From Desulfoferula mesophila (GTDB lineage: Bacteria; Desulfobacterota; Desulfarculia; Desulfarculales; Desulfarculaceae), in contig NZ_AP028679.1 of NCBI RefSeq assembly GCF_037076455.1, positions 3,487,501 through 3,551,500 of the forward strand: a DNA stretch of 64,000 nt, read 5' to 3'. This document shows, one piece after another, positions 26,726 to 34,259 of the stretch; within the stretch, counting starts at the first letter, position 1, and the number at the start of each line of letters is the position of its first letter. The notes beneath the pieces are model-generated. The model did not search any database, was not told where the DNA came from, and saw only the letters and a list, made by a program, of their open reading frames with translations. The position numbers and the translations under genes were made by a program.

Positions 26726-26811
26726 CCGCGGCCACCGCCATTCCCCCATCAATTCCGCGAGATGCCGCTGTCTCGATATTTGCCCGAAACCGGAAGCTAA
26801 AGCAAAACCCA

Positions 26812-26839
26812 TTGACAATAGACAAAAAGGCCGTACACT
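26812..26839 (+). promoter_or_regulatory. Sigma70-type promoter of RRM gene
   Basis: TTGACA (26812-26817), a 16-bp spacer and TACACT (26834-26839). A start near 26846 would give a leader of about 147 nt containing the hairpin at 26928. Confidence 0.65.
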
Positions 26840-26927
26840 TCCCTCAACCAAACAGCCCAAGACTCCGCTACGCATGCCGCCCGTGTCGGGCAACCCATCT
26901 TAGCAGAACAATTTAGGCTCTCTGGTT

Positions 26928-26971
26928 CACACCTATCGCCATGGTGGCGGGGGTGTGCAACTGTATTTTTT
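26928..26971 (+). promoter_or_regulatory. Leader hairpin with T-run (attenuator-like) upstream of RRM gene
   Basis: CACACC (26928-26933) pairs with GGTGTG (26952-26957) around an inner CGCCA/TGGCG stem with a TGG loop. TATTTTTT follows at 26964-26971. The structure sits between the promoter and the ribosome-binding site (AAAGGA at 26975-26980), so it could terminate or regulate transcription of the RRM gene, for example in response to temperature. Confidence 0.55.
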
Positions 26972-26992
26972 CGCAAAGGAACGGTACCGACA

Positions 26993-27262
26993 ATGGCAAC
27001 CAATATTTACGTGGGCAATCTGTCCTACCAATCGAGTGAACAGGACCTGCGTAGCCTATTCGAGCAATACGGCGAGGTGTTCTCCGCGAAGGTCGTGGAC
27101 GACCGCGACACCGGACGCTCCCGCGGCTTCGGCTTCGTGGAGATGGAAACCGAGGCGGGCCAGACCGCCATCGCCGCCCTCAACGGACGCGAGTTGGACG
27201 GGCGCTCCCTGAACGTGAACGAGGCCAAGCCCCGGGAAGCCCGCCCCCAGAAGCGCTGGTAG
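26993..27262 (+). CDS. RNA recognition motif (RRM) protein (89 aa)
   Basis: A single RRM domain: RNP2 IYVGNLSY at residues 5-12, RNP1 RGFGFVEM at about 43-50 and a short basic tail (KPREARPQKRW). Bacterial single-RRM proteins bind single-stranded RNA and are often cold-induced. The long structured leader here fits post-transcriptional control. The RhlE-type helicase gene 122 bp downstream suggests a shared role in RNA structure remodelling, though a strong hairpin lies between them. The start ATG 26993 is supported by AAAGGA. Confidence 0.95.
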   Translation: MATNIYVGNLSYQSSEQDLRSLFEQYGEVFSAKVVDDRDTGRSRGFGFVEMETEAGQTAIAALNGRELDGRSLNVNEAKPREARPQKRW

Positions 27263-27287
27263 GCCTGGCGGCCAAACCGGCGATGAG

Positions 27288-27318
27288 GCGTCCCGCCCGG
27301 AAAGTCTGGGCGGGACGG
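27288..27318 (+). terminator. Strong GC hairpin between RRM and helicase genes
   Basis: CGTCCCGCCC (27289-27298) pairs perfectly with GGGCGGGACG (27308-27317). The trailing sequence GCGCATTGTTT is only weakly T-rich, so this may be a partial terminator or an mRNA stability element reducing read-through into the helicase gene. Confidence 0.6.
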
Positions 27319-27383
27319 CGCATTGTTTAAAAGGCCGGAGAGCAAAAGACTCTCTGGCTCGCAAATGGAAGACCAAATAGAAC

Positions 27384-28601
27384 ATGTCTATCGAATCATT
27401 CGAAGAATTCGGATTGAGCCCCCAGATCAACCGCGCTCTGCTCTCCCTGGGGCACCAAACCCCCACCCCGGTGCAGGCCGCGGCCATCCCGGCGGTGCTC
27501 GAGGGCCGCGATCTGTTGGGCTGTTCGCAGACCGGCACCGGCAAGACCGGCGCCTTCGCCCTGCCCATCCTACAGACGCTGTCCCAGAGCGGGGGGCGCC
27601 CCCGCCGGGGCTCGGCCCGCTGCCTGGTCCTGACCCCCACCCGCGAGTTGGCCCTGCAGATCGCCGACAGTTTCAAGGGCTACGGCCGCAATCTCCGGCT
27701 TTCCCTGGCGGCGGTCTATGGCGGCGTGGGGCAGATGCCCCAGGTGCGGGCCTGCGCCCGGGGAATCGACGTACTAGTGGCCACCCCCGGCCGCTTGCTG
27801 GACCTGATTCGTCAGGGCCACCTGTCTCTGGGCAACCTGGAGATATTGGTGCTCGACGAGGCCGACCGCATGCTGGACATGGGCTTTTTGCCCGACATTA
27901 AGCGGGTGTTGGCCATGATACCCGACCGACGCCAGACTCTTTTCTTTTCCGCCACCATGCCCCCGGCCATCGCCCAATTGGCGGGCAGCATCCTGGACCG
28001 TCCCGTCAAGGTGCAGATCACGCCTTCGGCGGTGCCGGTGGAGCGCATCGCCCAGCGGGTCATGTTCGCCACCCAGAGCGAAAAGCGCGCCCTGCTGGGC
28101 CAGGTGCTCGGCGGCGTGGACGTCGATCGCGTGTTGGTGTTCACCCGCACCAAACACGGCGCCGACAGGGTTGTGCGCCAGCTGGCCCAGGGCGGGGTGA
28201 GCGCCGAGGGCATCCACGGCAACAAATCGCAAAACGCCCGCCAGCGGGCCCTGGCCAACTTCCGCAGCGGCGCCACGCGGGTGTTGGTGGCCACCGACAT
28301 CGCCTCCCGGGGCATCGACGTTGAAGGCGTCACCCATGTCATCAACTATGACCTGCCCAACGAGCCCGAGTGCTACGTGCACCGCATCGGACGCACGGCC
28401 CGCGCCGGGGCGGATGGGGTGGCCATATCCTTTTGCAGCGCCGAGGAACGCTCCTGCCTGCGCGCCATAGAGCGCCTCATCAAGCGCTCCGTGCCGGTGC
28501 AGGGCCCGAACGCCCCGAAAGATGGCGGCGGCTCCAAAAAATACGGCAAGAGCTCCCGGCGCCGTCCGCGCCGTACAGGCTCGGCTCGGGCCGCGGCCTA
28601 A
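27384..28601 (+). CDS. rhlE: DEAD-box RNA helicase (RhlE-like)
   Basis: Complete DEAD-box helicase of 405 residues: Q motif (FEEFGLSPQINRAL...TPTPVQ), Walker A SQTGTGKT, PTRELALQ, DEADRMLDMGF, FFSATM, second RecA domain with VATDIASRGID and HRIGRTARAG, and a Lys/Arg-rich tail (KKYGKSSRRRPRRTG). The short basic tail and overall length fit RhlE rather than CsdA or DbpA. It unwinds structured RNA in the cytoplasm, commonly in ribosome assembly and RNA decay. ATG 27384 is kept because the Q motif begins directly after it, although the ribosome-binding site is weak. Confidence 0.95.
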   Translation: MSIESFEEFGLSPQINRALLSLGHQTPTPVQAAAIPAVLEGRDLLGCSQTGTGKTGAFALPILQTLSQSGGRPRRGSARCLVLTPTRELALQIADSFKGYGRNLRLSLAAVYGGVGQMPQVRACARGIDVLVATPGRLLDLIRQGHLSLGNLEILVLDEADRMLDMGFLPDIKRVLAMIPDRRQTLFFSATMPPAIAQLAGSILDRPVKVQITPSAVPVERIAQRVMFATQSEKRALLGQVLGGVDVDRVLVFTRTKHGADRVVRQLAQGGVSAEGIHGNKSQNARQRALANFRSGATRVLVATDIASRGIDVEGVTHVINYDLPNEPECYVHRIGRTARAGADGVAISFCSAEERSCLRAIERLIKRSVPVQGPNAPKDGGGSKKYGKSSRRRPRRTGSARAAA

Positions 28602-28661
28602 CCACGCCCAAGCGCCGGCGGGCAGACTAATGCCCCCCGGCGCCGCCCCGTGGCAAAGCGC

Positions 28662-28695
28662 AATATCCGGCCTTCAAGGGGAAGGCCGGATATTT
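28662..28695. terminator. Bidirectional rho-independent terminator
   Basis: A perfect 13-bp stem, AATATCCGGCCTT (28662-28674) with its complement at 28682-28694, lies between the convergent helicase and molybdenum hydroxylase genes. A-T ends on both sides allow use in either direction. Confidence 0.85.
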
Positions 28696-28769
28696 CATGG
28701 CGTCGGCAAGGTCATATAAATTGGTTTCGCTGGACAAGGTTGGAAAACCCAGGCAAAGCGAGCCAGGCG

Positions 28770-29801
28770 CTACTGGTTGGGCCCATAATCCGTGGCCCCG
28801 CCGCTCTCCTGGGCCGCGATGGCCCTGAGCACCACCTCCGGGGTGGCCGGCACCTGGTGGATCCAAACCCCTATCGCGTCGTGGATGGCGGAAATGATGG
28901 CCGGTCCGGGCGCGGTGGCGCTGCCCTCGGAAAACCCCTTGGCCCCCTTGACCCCCATGGGATGCGGCACTTCTTCTATGCCGGGAATCAACTCGGGGGG
29001 ATAGTCCATGAAAGTGGGCATGGAATAATCGGCCAGCGACTGGACGCCGTTGGCCGGGTCGGGGTAGTAGGGGAACAGGTTTTCTCTTAGGGCGAGCCCC
29101 ATGCCTATCTGCAAGCCGCCGTTGATCTGTTGCCTTACCATCAACGGGTTGATGGCCTTGCCCACCTCCCAGACCTGCACCAACTTGGTCACATCCACCT
29201 CTCCGGTGCCGGTGTCCACACTCACCTCGGCCACGCAGCAACCAAAGGAGATCACGCTCTCCTGGTCCAGGTGACCGGTCTCGGGATCGTGTCCCTGGAC
29301 GGGGGCGGGCTGCCAGGCCCCGGTACCCACCAAGATCTTTCCCTCACCCAAGTTGGCAATCATGCCGATTTCGGCGAAGGTCATGTGGTGGTGGGGGTTG
29401 TCCTTGGCAAAGGCCTTGCCGTCGGCCAACTCCACCTCCTCCAGCGGTATCTCCAGGCGGTGGGCCGCAAAGGCCGCGATCTTTGCGCGAAGATCCTTGG
29501 CCGCCTCCACAACCGCGTGGGGGTCCACCAGGGTTACCCGGCTGGCCGCGCTGCCGGCGCTCAGCGGGGCCAAATCGTCGGAGCGGTTGCTGGCGCTCAC
29601 CGTGTCGATATCCACGTCCATGGCGTCGGCCGCCACCTGGCGCAGGATGGTCAGGGCCCCCTGCCCGTGATCCACCGCGCCCACCTTCAGCAGCAAGCTG
29701 CCGTCGGGTTTCAGTTGAATGACGGCCTGGCTGGGATCGCCTCCCCCCTTGCGTCCGGTGGGATGCAACACCAAGCACATGCCCGTACCAGTCTTTTTCA
29801 T
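28770..29801 (-). CDS. Molybdenum hydroxylase, molybdopterin subunit, C-terminal half
   Basis: 343 residues corresponding to the second molybdopterin-binding domain of xanthine dehydrogenase/CoxL-type large subunits: GSLLLKVGAVDHGQGALTIL, ASRVTLVDPHAVVEAAKDL, INGGLQIGMGLALRE and the active-site Glu region GAKGFSEGSATAPGPAI. Its ATG overlaps the TGA of the preceding gene (ATGA), so the large subunit is made as two coupled polypeptides split in the interdomain linker. Convergent terminator downstream at 28662. The substrate is not deducible. Confidence 0.88.
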   Translation of the reverse strand: MKKTGTGMCLVLHPTGRKGGGDPSQAVIQLKPDGSLLLKVGAVDHGQGALTILRQVAADAMDVDIDTVSASNRSDDLAPLSAGSAASRVTLVDPHAVVEAAKDLRAKIAAFAAHRLEIPLEEVELADGKAFAKDNPHHHMTFAEIGMIANLGEGKILVGTGAWQPAPVQGHDPETGHLDQESVISFGCCVAEVSVDTGTGEVDVTKLVQVWEVGKAINPLMVRQQINGGLQIGMGLALRENLFPYYPDPANGVQSLADYSMPTFMDYPPELIPGIEEVPHPMGVKGAKGFSEGSATAPGPAIISAIHDAIGVWIHQVPATPEVVLRAIAAQESGGATDYGPNQ

Positions 29802-31120
29802 GATGCCTGCCTCCCCCGCGAACTCATGGACATCAGCCTGTCCGGCAGCTTGACGCCCGCCAGCTCGGCCGCTTTTTTCATGGCCTCCAACGCCCCGGCA
29901 CCGCGCACCTTGTATCCGGTCACGCCCTGGTCTCCGTCGCGCCAGGCGTTGAGGAAACGCAGCTCCCAGGGATCCATGCCCAGGGCCTCGGCCACCCGGT
30001 TCATGTGAATCTCCGAGGCCAACTGGCCGTTGATCACGGAAAAGCCGCGCATGGAGCTGGATATGGGCCGGTTGGTGAAGATGGTGCGGGCCGTCACCTT
30101 GATGTGCGGATAATCGTAAGACCCCGGCGCGAACATGGCGCACTTTTCCAGGCCGTAGGGCGACATTCCCGCGTAGGCGCCCGTGTCGTGCCAGATGTCG
30201 ATGCGGCAGGCGGTGAGGCGGCCGTCCTTTTTCACCCCGGTCTTGAATTCCAAGACAAAAGCGCCGCGCTTGGTGGTGAACTGCAGGTCCTCTTCGCGCG
30301 TCAGGCGGTACTTGACCGGATGACCGAATTTCAAAACCGCCAGGGCGGCGATATGGTCGGTGTGGATGTCGTTCTTGCCGCCAAAGGCCCCGCCCACTCG
30401 GCCGCCGATGTAGCGGATCTGGCTCATGGGCATGGCCAGGATGTTGCAGAGCATGCCCAGGTGGGCGTAGATGGTCTGGCTGACCGTGTGGATGACCAAG
30501 CGCCCCATCTCGTCGTGGTGAGCCACCGAAACGTTGGGCTCCATGGGCGCGTGGTCCTGCATCCCGGTGGAGTAGCGCCCCTCTATCACCTGATCGGCCT
30601 GGGCCATGCCTTCATCGACTTGCCCCTTTATCATGGTCACTTCGGTGATGTCCGGAGGATAGTGCACCCAAAGGTTGCTGGTGGAATCGTGACGCACCAG
30701 GGGCGCGTCGGGCTTCATGGCCTCGAACATGTCGAATACCGGTGTCTGTTCCTCGATATCCAGCTCCGCGAGGGCCAGCGCCTCCAGGGCCGTGTCCTCG
30801 TCGGCGGCCACCACCGCGGCGATGGGCTCGCCTTGGTAGCGGACCCGGTTGTCAGGCGCCAGCACGGGCATGTCCTGAAAACGTCCGAAGGCGTTCTTGC
30901 CGGGGATGTCCTGGGCGGTGATAAAGCCCACCACGCCGGGTACGCTCATGGCCTTGCCGAAATCGAGACGGCGGATGACGCCCTTGTGCACGGGGCTGCG
31001 CAGGACCTTGACGCACTTCATGCCCGGCAGCTTGATGTCGTCCACGTAGCACGCCTGGCCGTTGACTTGGCCCCGGGCGTCGTAGCGCGGCATGGCCTTG
31101 CCTATGTAATCGTGGTTCAT
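29798..31120 (-). CDS. Molybdenum hydroxylase, molybdopterin subunit, N-terminal half
   Basis: 440 residues: the a/b hammerhead domain (MPRYDARGQVNGQACYVDDI ... GEPIAAVVAADEDTALEA), then the first molybdopterin-binding domain with RVGGAFGGKND and SSMRGFSVINGQLASEIHMN (cofactor contacts). It ends at Ser-Arg-Gly-Arg-Gln-Ala-Ser, exactly where the linker to the second half would begin. ATG 31118-31120 lies 11 bp after the FeS-subunit stop. With the downstream half it should rebuild one CoxL-like subunit. Confidence 0.9.
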   Translation of the reverse strand: MNHDYIGKAMPRYDARGQVNGQACYVDDIKLPGMKCVKVLRSPVHKGVIRRLDFGKAMSVPGVVGFITAQDIPGKNAFGRFQDMPVLAPDNRVRYQGEPIAAVVAADEDTALEALALAELDIEEQTPVFDMFEAMKPDAPLVRHDSTSNLWVHYPPDITEVTMIKGQVDEGMAQADQVIEGRYSTGMQDHAPMEPNVSVAHHDEMGRLVIHTVSQTIYAHLGMLCNILAMPMSQIRYIGGRVGGAFGGKNDIHTDHIAALAVLKFGHPVKYRLTREEDLQFTTKRGAFVLEFKTGVKKDGRLTACRIDIWHDTGAYAGMSPYGLEKCAMFAPGSYDYPHIKVTARTIFTNRPISSSMRGFSVINGQLASEIHMNRVAEALGMDPWELRFLNAWRDGDQGVTGYKVRGAGALEAMKKAAELAGVKLPDRLMSMSSRGRQAS

Positions 31121-31131
31121 GGCCCCGCCCC

Positions 31132-31599
31132 CTATTCGCCCTTGCGGGCCGTGTCCAGAATAGCCTGGGTAATTTCCTCGTAGCAGCCACAGCGGCACAA
31201 GTTGCCCGACATCTCCTCGGCTATCTCATGCCGCTGGGGGTGGGGATTTTTGGCCAAAAGGGCGGTGGCGCTCACCACCATCCCCGAGGTGCAAAAACCG
31301 CACTGGGTGCCGCCATGATGTATGATGGCTTCCTGCAAGGGCTGCAGCTTGCCGCCCGGACTTATCCCTTCCACCGTGACCACCTGCTTGCCTTCGACGG
31401 TGAGGGCGCAGGTCAAGCAAGCGCGCACCGTCACACCTTCCAGCAACACGGTGCAGGCTCCGCAGTCACCGCTGTCGCAGCCGCGCTTGGGGCTGGTCAC
31501 GTCCAGCTTTTCCCGCAATACGTCCAACAGGCTGTCGCTGGGCTTGACCAAGGCCTGCACCGGCGCGCCGTTAAGTACGAAGCTCAGTATATGGGTCAT
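31132..31599 (-). CDS. Molybdenum hydroxylase, 2Fe-2S subunit (CoxS-like)
   Basis: 155 residues with two [2Fe-2S] sites: plant-type cluster ligands in GCDSGDCGACTVLLEG plus the following Cys, and the C-terminal pair TQCGFCTSGM and NLCRCGCYEE. It relays electrons from the molybdenum site. ATG 31597-31599 (MTHILSFVLNG) is preferred over an upstream in-frame start because it begins the domain and has GGAGAG upstream. It is first in a three-gene leftward operon; no FAD (CoxM-like) subunit follows or precedes it. Confidence 0.93.
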   Translation of the reverse strand: MTHILSFVLNGAPVQALVKPSDSLLDVLREKLDVTSPKRGCDSGDCGACTVLLEGVTVRACLTCALTVEGKQVVTVEGISPGGKLQPLQEAIIHHGGTQCGFCTSGMVVSATALLAKNPHPQRHEIAEEMSGNLCRCGCYEEITQAILDTARKGE

Positions 31600-31761
31600 G
31601 GGGTGAGACTCTCCTTTGCGTCCAGTCTCCCGCCGGGCGCTGCTGATTGCCCCCGGCCGCACTGTTTTTGACGGGTGTCTTCGGGCACGGGAAATTCTCC
31701 TATCAGCAACACAACGAGCCGGTCAATGAAAATCGGCCGCACGCCGACGTTTTAAAATAAT

Positions 31762-31775
31762 ATGATAGTATTTTA
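31762..31775 (+). promoter_or_regulatory. Candidate operator, site 1
   Basis: ATGATAGTATTTTA; its exact reverse complement occurs at 31966-31979. It is placed to control the hydroxylase operon. Proposed as a binding site of the adjacent FadR-family regulator. Confidence 0.5.
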
Positions 31776-31965
31776 TTAACAAGCCGCGCCTAAGCCTGTC
31801 AACTCTAACCTGGCCCTGCCAACCCTTTACATACAATATTTATTTACAATTTATTTTAGATAGTTAACTGCCATAGCCACTTTTGGGCTTCCACGGGGTA
31901 AGGATCATTTTACCAAAAGCGGCTACCGGTTTTGGGGCTTGACTCTCAAAATCATCTTTTGATAT

Positions 31966-31979
31966 TAAAATACTATCAT
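31966..31979 (-). promoter_or_regulatory. Candidate operator, site 2
   Basis: TAAAATACTATCAT, the inverted copy of site 1, embedded in the partial palindrome TGATATTAAAATACTATCA. About 190 bp from site 1 and 190 bp before the regulator start; looping between the two sites is conceivable. Confidence 0.5.
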
Positions 31980-32167
31980 TTGTCTTTATCCGGCATCGAA
32001 AGACGGTCGGGCCTGGTACGCGAGGACGTGGAACCCAATACGCGCACGCTCGGGTAGCAGATGCCGTCAAATTGTTGCGCTATGATGCAGGACGCGAAGC
32101 ATGACTCCTCTTTTACCGGCCGTGCCGGATAAAGCTCCGGCGGCCACCAACATCCAGACGAGGAAAA

Positions 32168-32902
32168 ATGGCGTCCATCAATAAAGAGAAGCTGGCCACC
32201 CGGGTCATAGACGAGATTAAGCGCATGATCACCGCCGGAGAGCTGCGCGAAGGCGACAAGCTCCCCAACCAAAACGAGTTTGCCGAGCAACTCGGCGTAA
32301 GCCGCACCGTCCTGCGGGAGGCCCTCCATACCTTGGGCATTCTGGGGGTCGTGGAGCAACGGCCCAAGATAGGCACGGTGATCATAGCCAGCGCCCCGTT
32401 GATTTACACCGAGCATATCAACGCTCCGCTCATCAACGACCCCACCGCCGCGGTGGAGTTGATAGAGGTGCGCCGGGTGGTGGAAGTGGGAGCGGTGGAG
32501 TTGGCGGCGGCCAACGCCTCGGCCAAGCAGGTCAAGCAGTTGGGGCGCCTGCTCAAGGACATGGAAAAGCTGCAGGAGAAAGGCGAAACCGAAGCCTACG
32601 GCAAAAAGAACATGATGTTCCACCTGCTCATCGCCGAGGCTTCGGGCAACCGCTTCATGGGGCATCTCCTGGCCACCATAAGGGGCTTCATGGAGCGCTG
32701 GACCACCGAGTCCTTGTCGGCCCTGCCCGGTCTACCGCAGCGCTCGGTAAAAGCCCACCAGGAGATTTACCAGGCCATCGCCGATCACGACCCCGCCGCG
32801 GCCAGTGAGGCCATGCGGCGTCATATTGAGGATTTCCGCATCAGCCTCGAAGACTATCACCGCCACCATCCCGAAGCCTTGCACAAGGCCCAGGCCAAAT
32901 AG
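32168..32902 (+). CDS. FadR-family (GntR, FCD domain) transcriptional regulator
   Basis: N-terminal winged HTH: IKRMITAGELREGDKLPNQN, then EFAEQLGVSRTVLREALHTL. The C-terminal FCD ligand domain carries its metal/ligand His and Arg residues (IEVRRVVEVGAVELAAANA, FHLLIAEASGN, SVKAHQEIYQAI, MRRHIEDF). 244 residues, the usual size. ATG 32168 has GAGG upstream. It is divergent from the hydroxylase operon and upstream of the LarA-like and DUF6282 genes, so it probably controls both sides in response to a hydroxy- or organic-acid ligand. Confidence 0.93.
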   Translation: MASINKEKLATRVIDEIKRMITAGELREGDKLPNQNEFAEQLGVSRTVLREALHTLGILGVVEQRPKIGTVIIASAPLIYTEHINAPLINDPTAAVELIEVRRVVEVGAVELAAANASAKQVKQLGRLLKDMEKLQEKGETEAYGKKNMMFHLLIAEASGNRFMGHLLATIRGFMERWTTESLSALPGLPQRSVKAHQEIYQAIADHDPAAASEAMRRHIEDFRISLEDYHRHHPEALHKAQAK

Positions 32903-32952
32903 GCCTCCCCGGGCCGAAACATGGGCAGCGGGTGACAAGGAGCATGGCTATC

Positions 32953-34257
32953 ATGGCCCACATCCAAGTGCCTTACGGAGTAAAGGGCCTCCTGGAGTTC
33001 GAACTGCCGGACGGCAACCTGGCTCTTGATACCGCCAAGCAATTCCCCGGGCCTCCGCCCGATATTGACCGGGCGGTGATCGACGCCCTGGAAAACCCCG
33101 TCCAGGGCGCTCCCTTCAGCCAGCGCCTGGCCCGGGCCGACAAGGTCTGCATTTTGGTGGACAACTTCGCCCGCCTCACTCCGGCCGACAAGCTGCTTCC
33201 CCCCATCCTCCGGGCAATCGCCGAGGCCGGGAAAAAGGCGGAGATCCTGGTGGCCAGCGGCCTGCTGCGCGAAATGAGCGAGGCGGAGTTGGAGCGCAAG
33301 CTGGGCAAGGCCATCCTGGCCTCGGATGTGCCGGTCTATCAGAGCAAGGCGCGCGAAACCTGGGACTATGATTTCGTGGGAGTCACCACCTACGGCACCC
33401 CCCTGAGCTGCCACAAGCGCTTCCTGGAGGCCGACCTCACCCTGGCGGTGACCATGACCCAGGCCACCCTCTGGGGCTACGGGGGAGGCGGTTCCATGGT
33501 GGTGCCGGGGGTCAGTTCCTTCGAGACGATAGAGTGGAACCACCGCCTGATGACTTCGCCCTATTCCAACGTGGGTTACGAGCCGCCGCTCAACCGCATG
33601 CGCGAGGACATAGAAGACGCCTGCGTCCTTTCCGGTCTGGACATGTCGCTGTTGGCGGTGCTCAACCCGGCCCAGGAGGTTATGGAGCTTACCGCGGGGG
33701 AGACCATCGCCGCCCACCGGGCCTCGGTGGCCAAGTACGACCGCCACTATACTTTTGACGTGGAGCGCTCAGGGGGCAAGGTGGACCTGGCCATCGCGGG
33801 CAGCTTTCCGGGAGACTTCTTTTTCGCCCACGCTTGTTGGCCGGTTGCCAACCTGGACCACTTTGTACGAGACGGGGGCACCATAATCCTGGCCACTCCG
33901 GTGCCGGGCGGCATGGCCCACTACTCCTATGCCAAGGACTACATGCCCCCCACCCCCCAGGCCATCCGCCGTCTGTACGAGGACGTCTTCTACGGCAAAC
34001 AGGCCCTTTGGCATGCCTGCCTATGGATGCCCATCATCGAGATCATGGCGCGCAAAGACGTGATCGTGGTAACGGAGCCACAGCGCCTGGAAGATTTCGC
34101 CCTGAACCATATTACCGCCGTAACCTCGCTGGAACAGGCTTATGAACTGGCCCGGCAAAAGCACGGAGACACCATGCGGGTGGGCAACTTCCCCTACGGC
34201 AAGTGGGTGCTGCCCACCGCTCTGAACGACCCCAACCAACGACCTGAAAGGTATTAG
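32953..34257 (+). CDS. LarA-like (DUF2088) protein with replaced active-site residues
   Basis: 434 residues aligned by eye with nickel-dependent lactate racemase LarA: VDNFARLTPADKLLPPIL (LarA DxxRxTP motif), LVASGLLREMSEAELERKLG, then YGTPLSCHKRFLEADLTLAV and YGGGGSMVVPGVSSFETIEW. At positions where LarA has the cofactor-bearing Lys (GGxK) and the two catalytic His, this protein appears to have Ser and non-His residues, so racemase chemistry is doubtful. ATG 32953 is chosen (AAGGAG 10 nt upstream); ATG 32944 and GTG 32932 are alternatives. It is followed after 2 bp by the DUF6282 gene. Confidence 0.82.
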   Translation: MAHIQVPYGVKGLLEFELPDGNLALDTAKQFPGPPPDIDRAVIDALENPVQGAPFSQRLARADKVCILVDNFARLTPADKLLPPILRAIAEAGKKAEILVASGLLREMSEAELERKLGKAILASDVPVYQSKARETWDYDFVGVTTYGTPLSCHKRFLEADLTLAVTMTQATLWGYGGGGSMVVPGVSSFETIEWNHRLMTSPYSNVGYEPPLNRMREDIEDACVLSGLDMSLLAVLNPAQEVMELTAGETIAAHRASVAKYDRHYTFDVERSGGKVDLAIAGSFPGDFFFAHACWPVANLDHFVRDGGTIILATPVPGGMAHYSYAKDYMPPTPQAIRRLYEDVFYGKQALWHACLWMPIIEIMARKDVIVVTEPQRLEDFALNHITAVTSLEQAYELARQKHGDTMRVGNFPYGKWVLPTALNDPNQRPERY

Positions 34258-34259
34258 AT

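Larger units (their letters stand above)
31600..32167. other. AT-rich divergent intergenic region (568 bp)
   Basis: Separates the leftward molybdenum hydroxylase operon from the rightward FadR-type regulator gene. It holds two inverted copies of a 14-bp motif (separate entries) and an AT-rich core (31750-31990) likely to carry both promoters. No gene is seen in it. Confidence 0.6.

Noticed and set aside
28770-30143. Single 457-aa leftward gene for the hydroxylase C-terminal half
   Set aside because: The first 114 codons of that frame are out of register with the real upstream subunit; the genuine start is ATG 29801 overlapping the upstream TGA.
30005-31183. Rightward 392-aa open frame
   Set aside because: Antisense to the molybdenum hydroxylase genes, whose motifs are unmistakable on the other strand.
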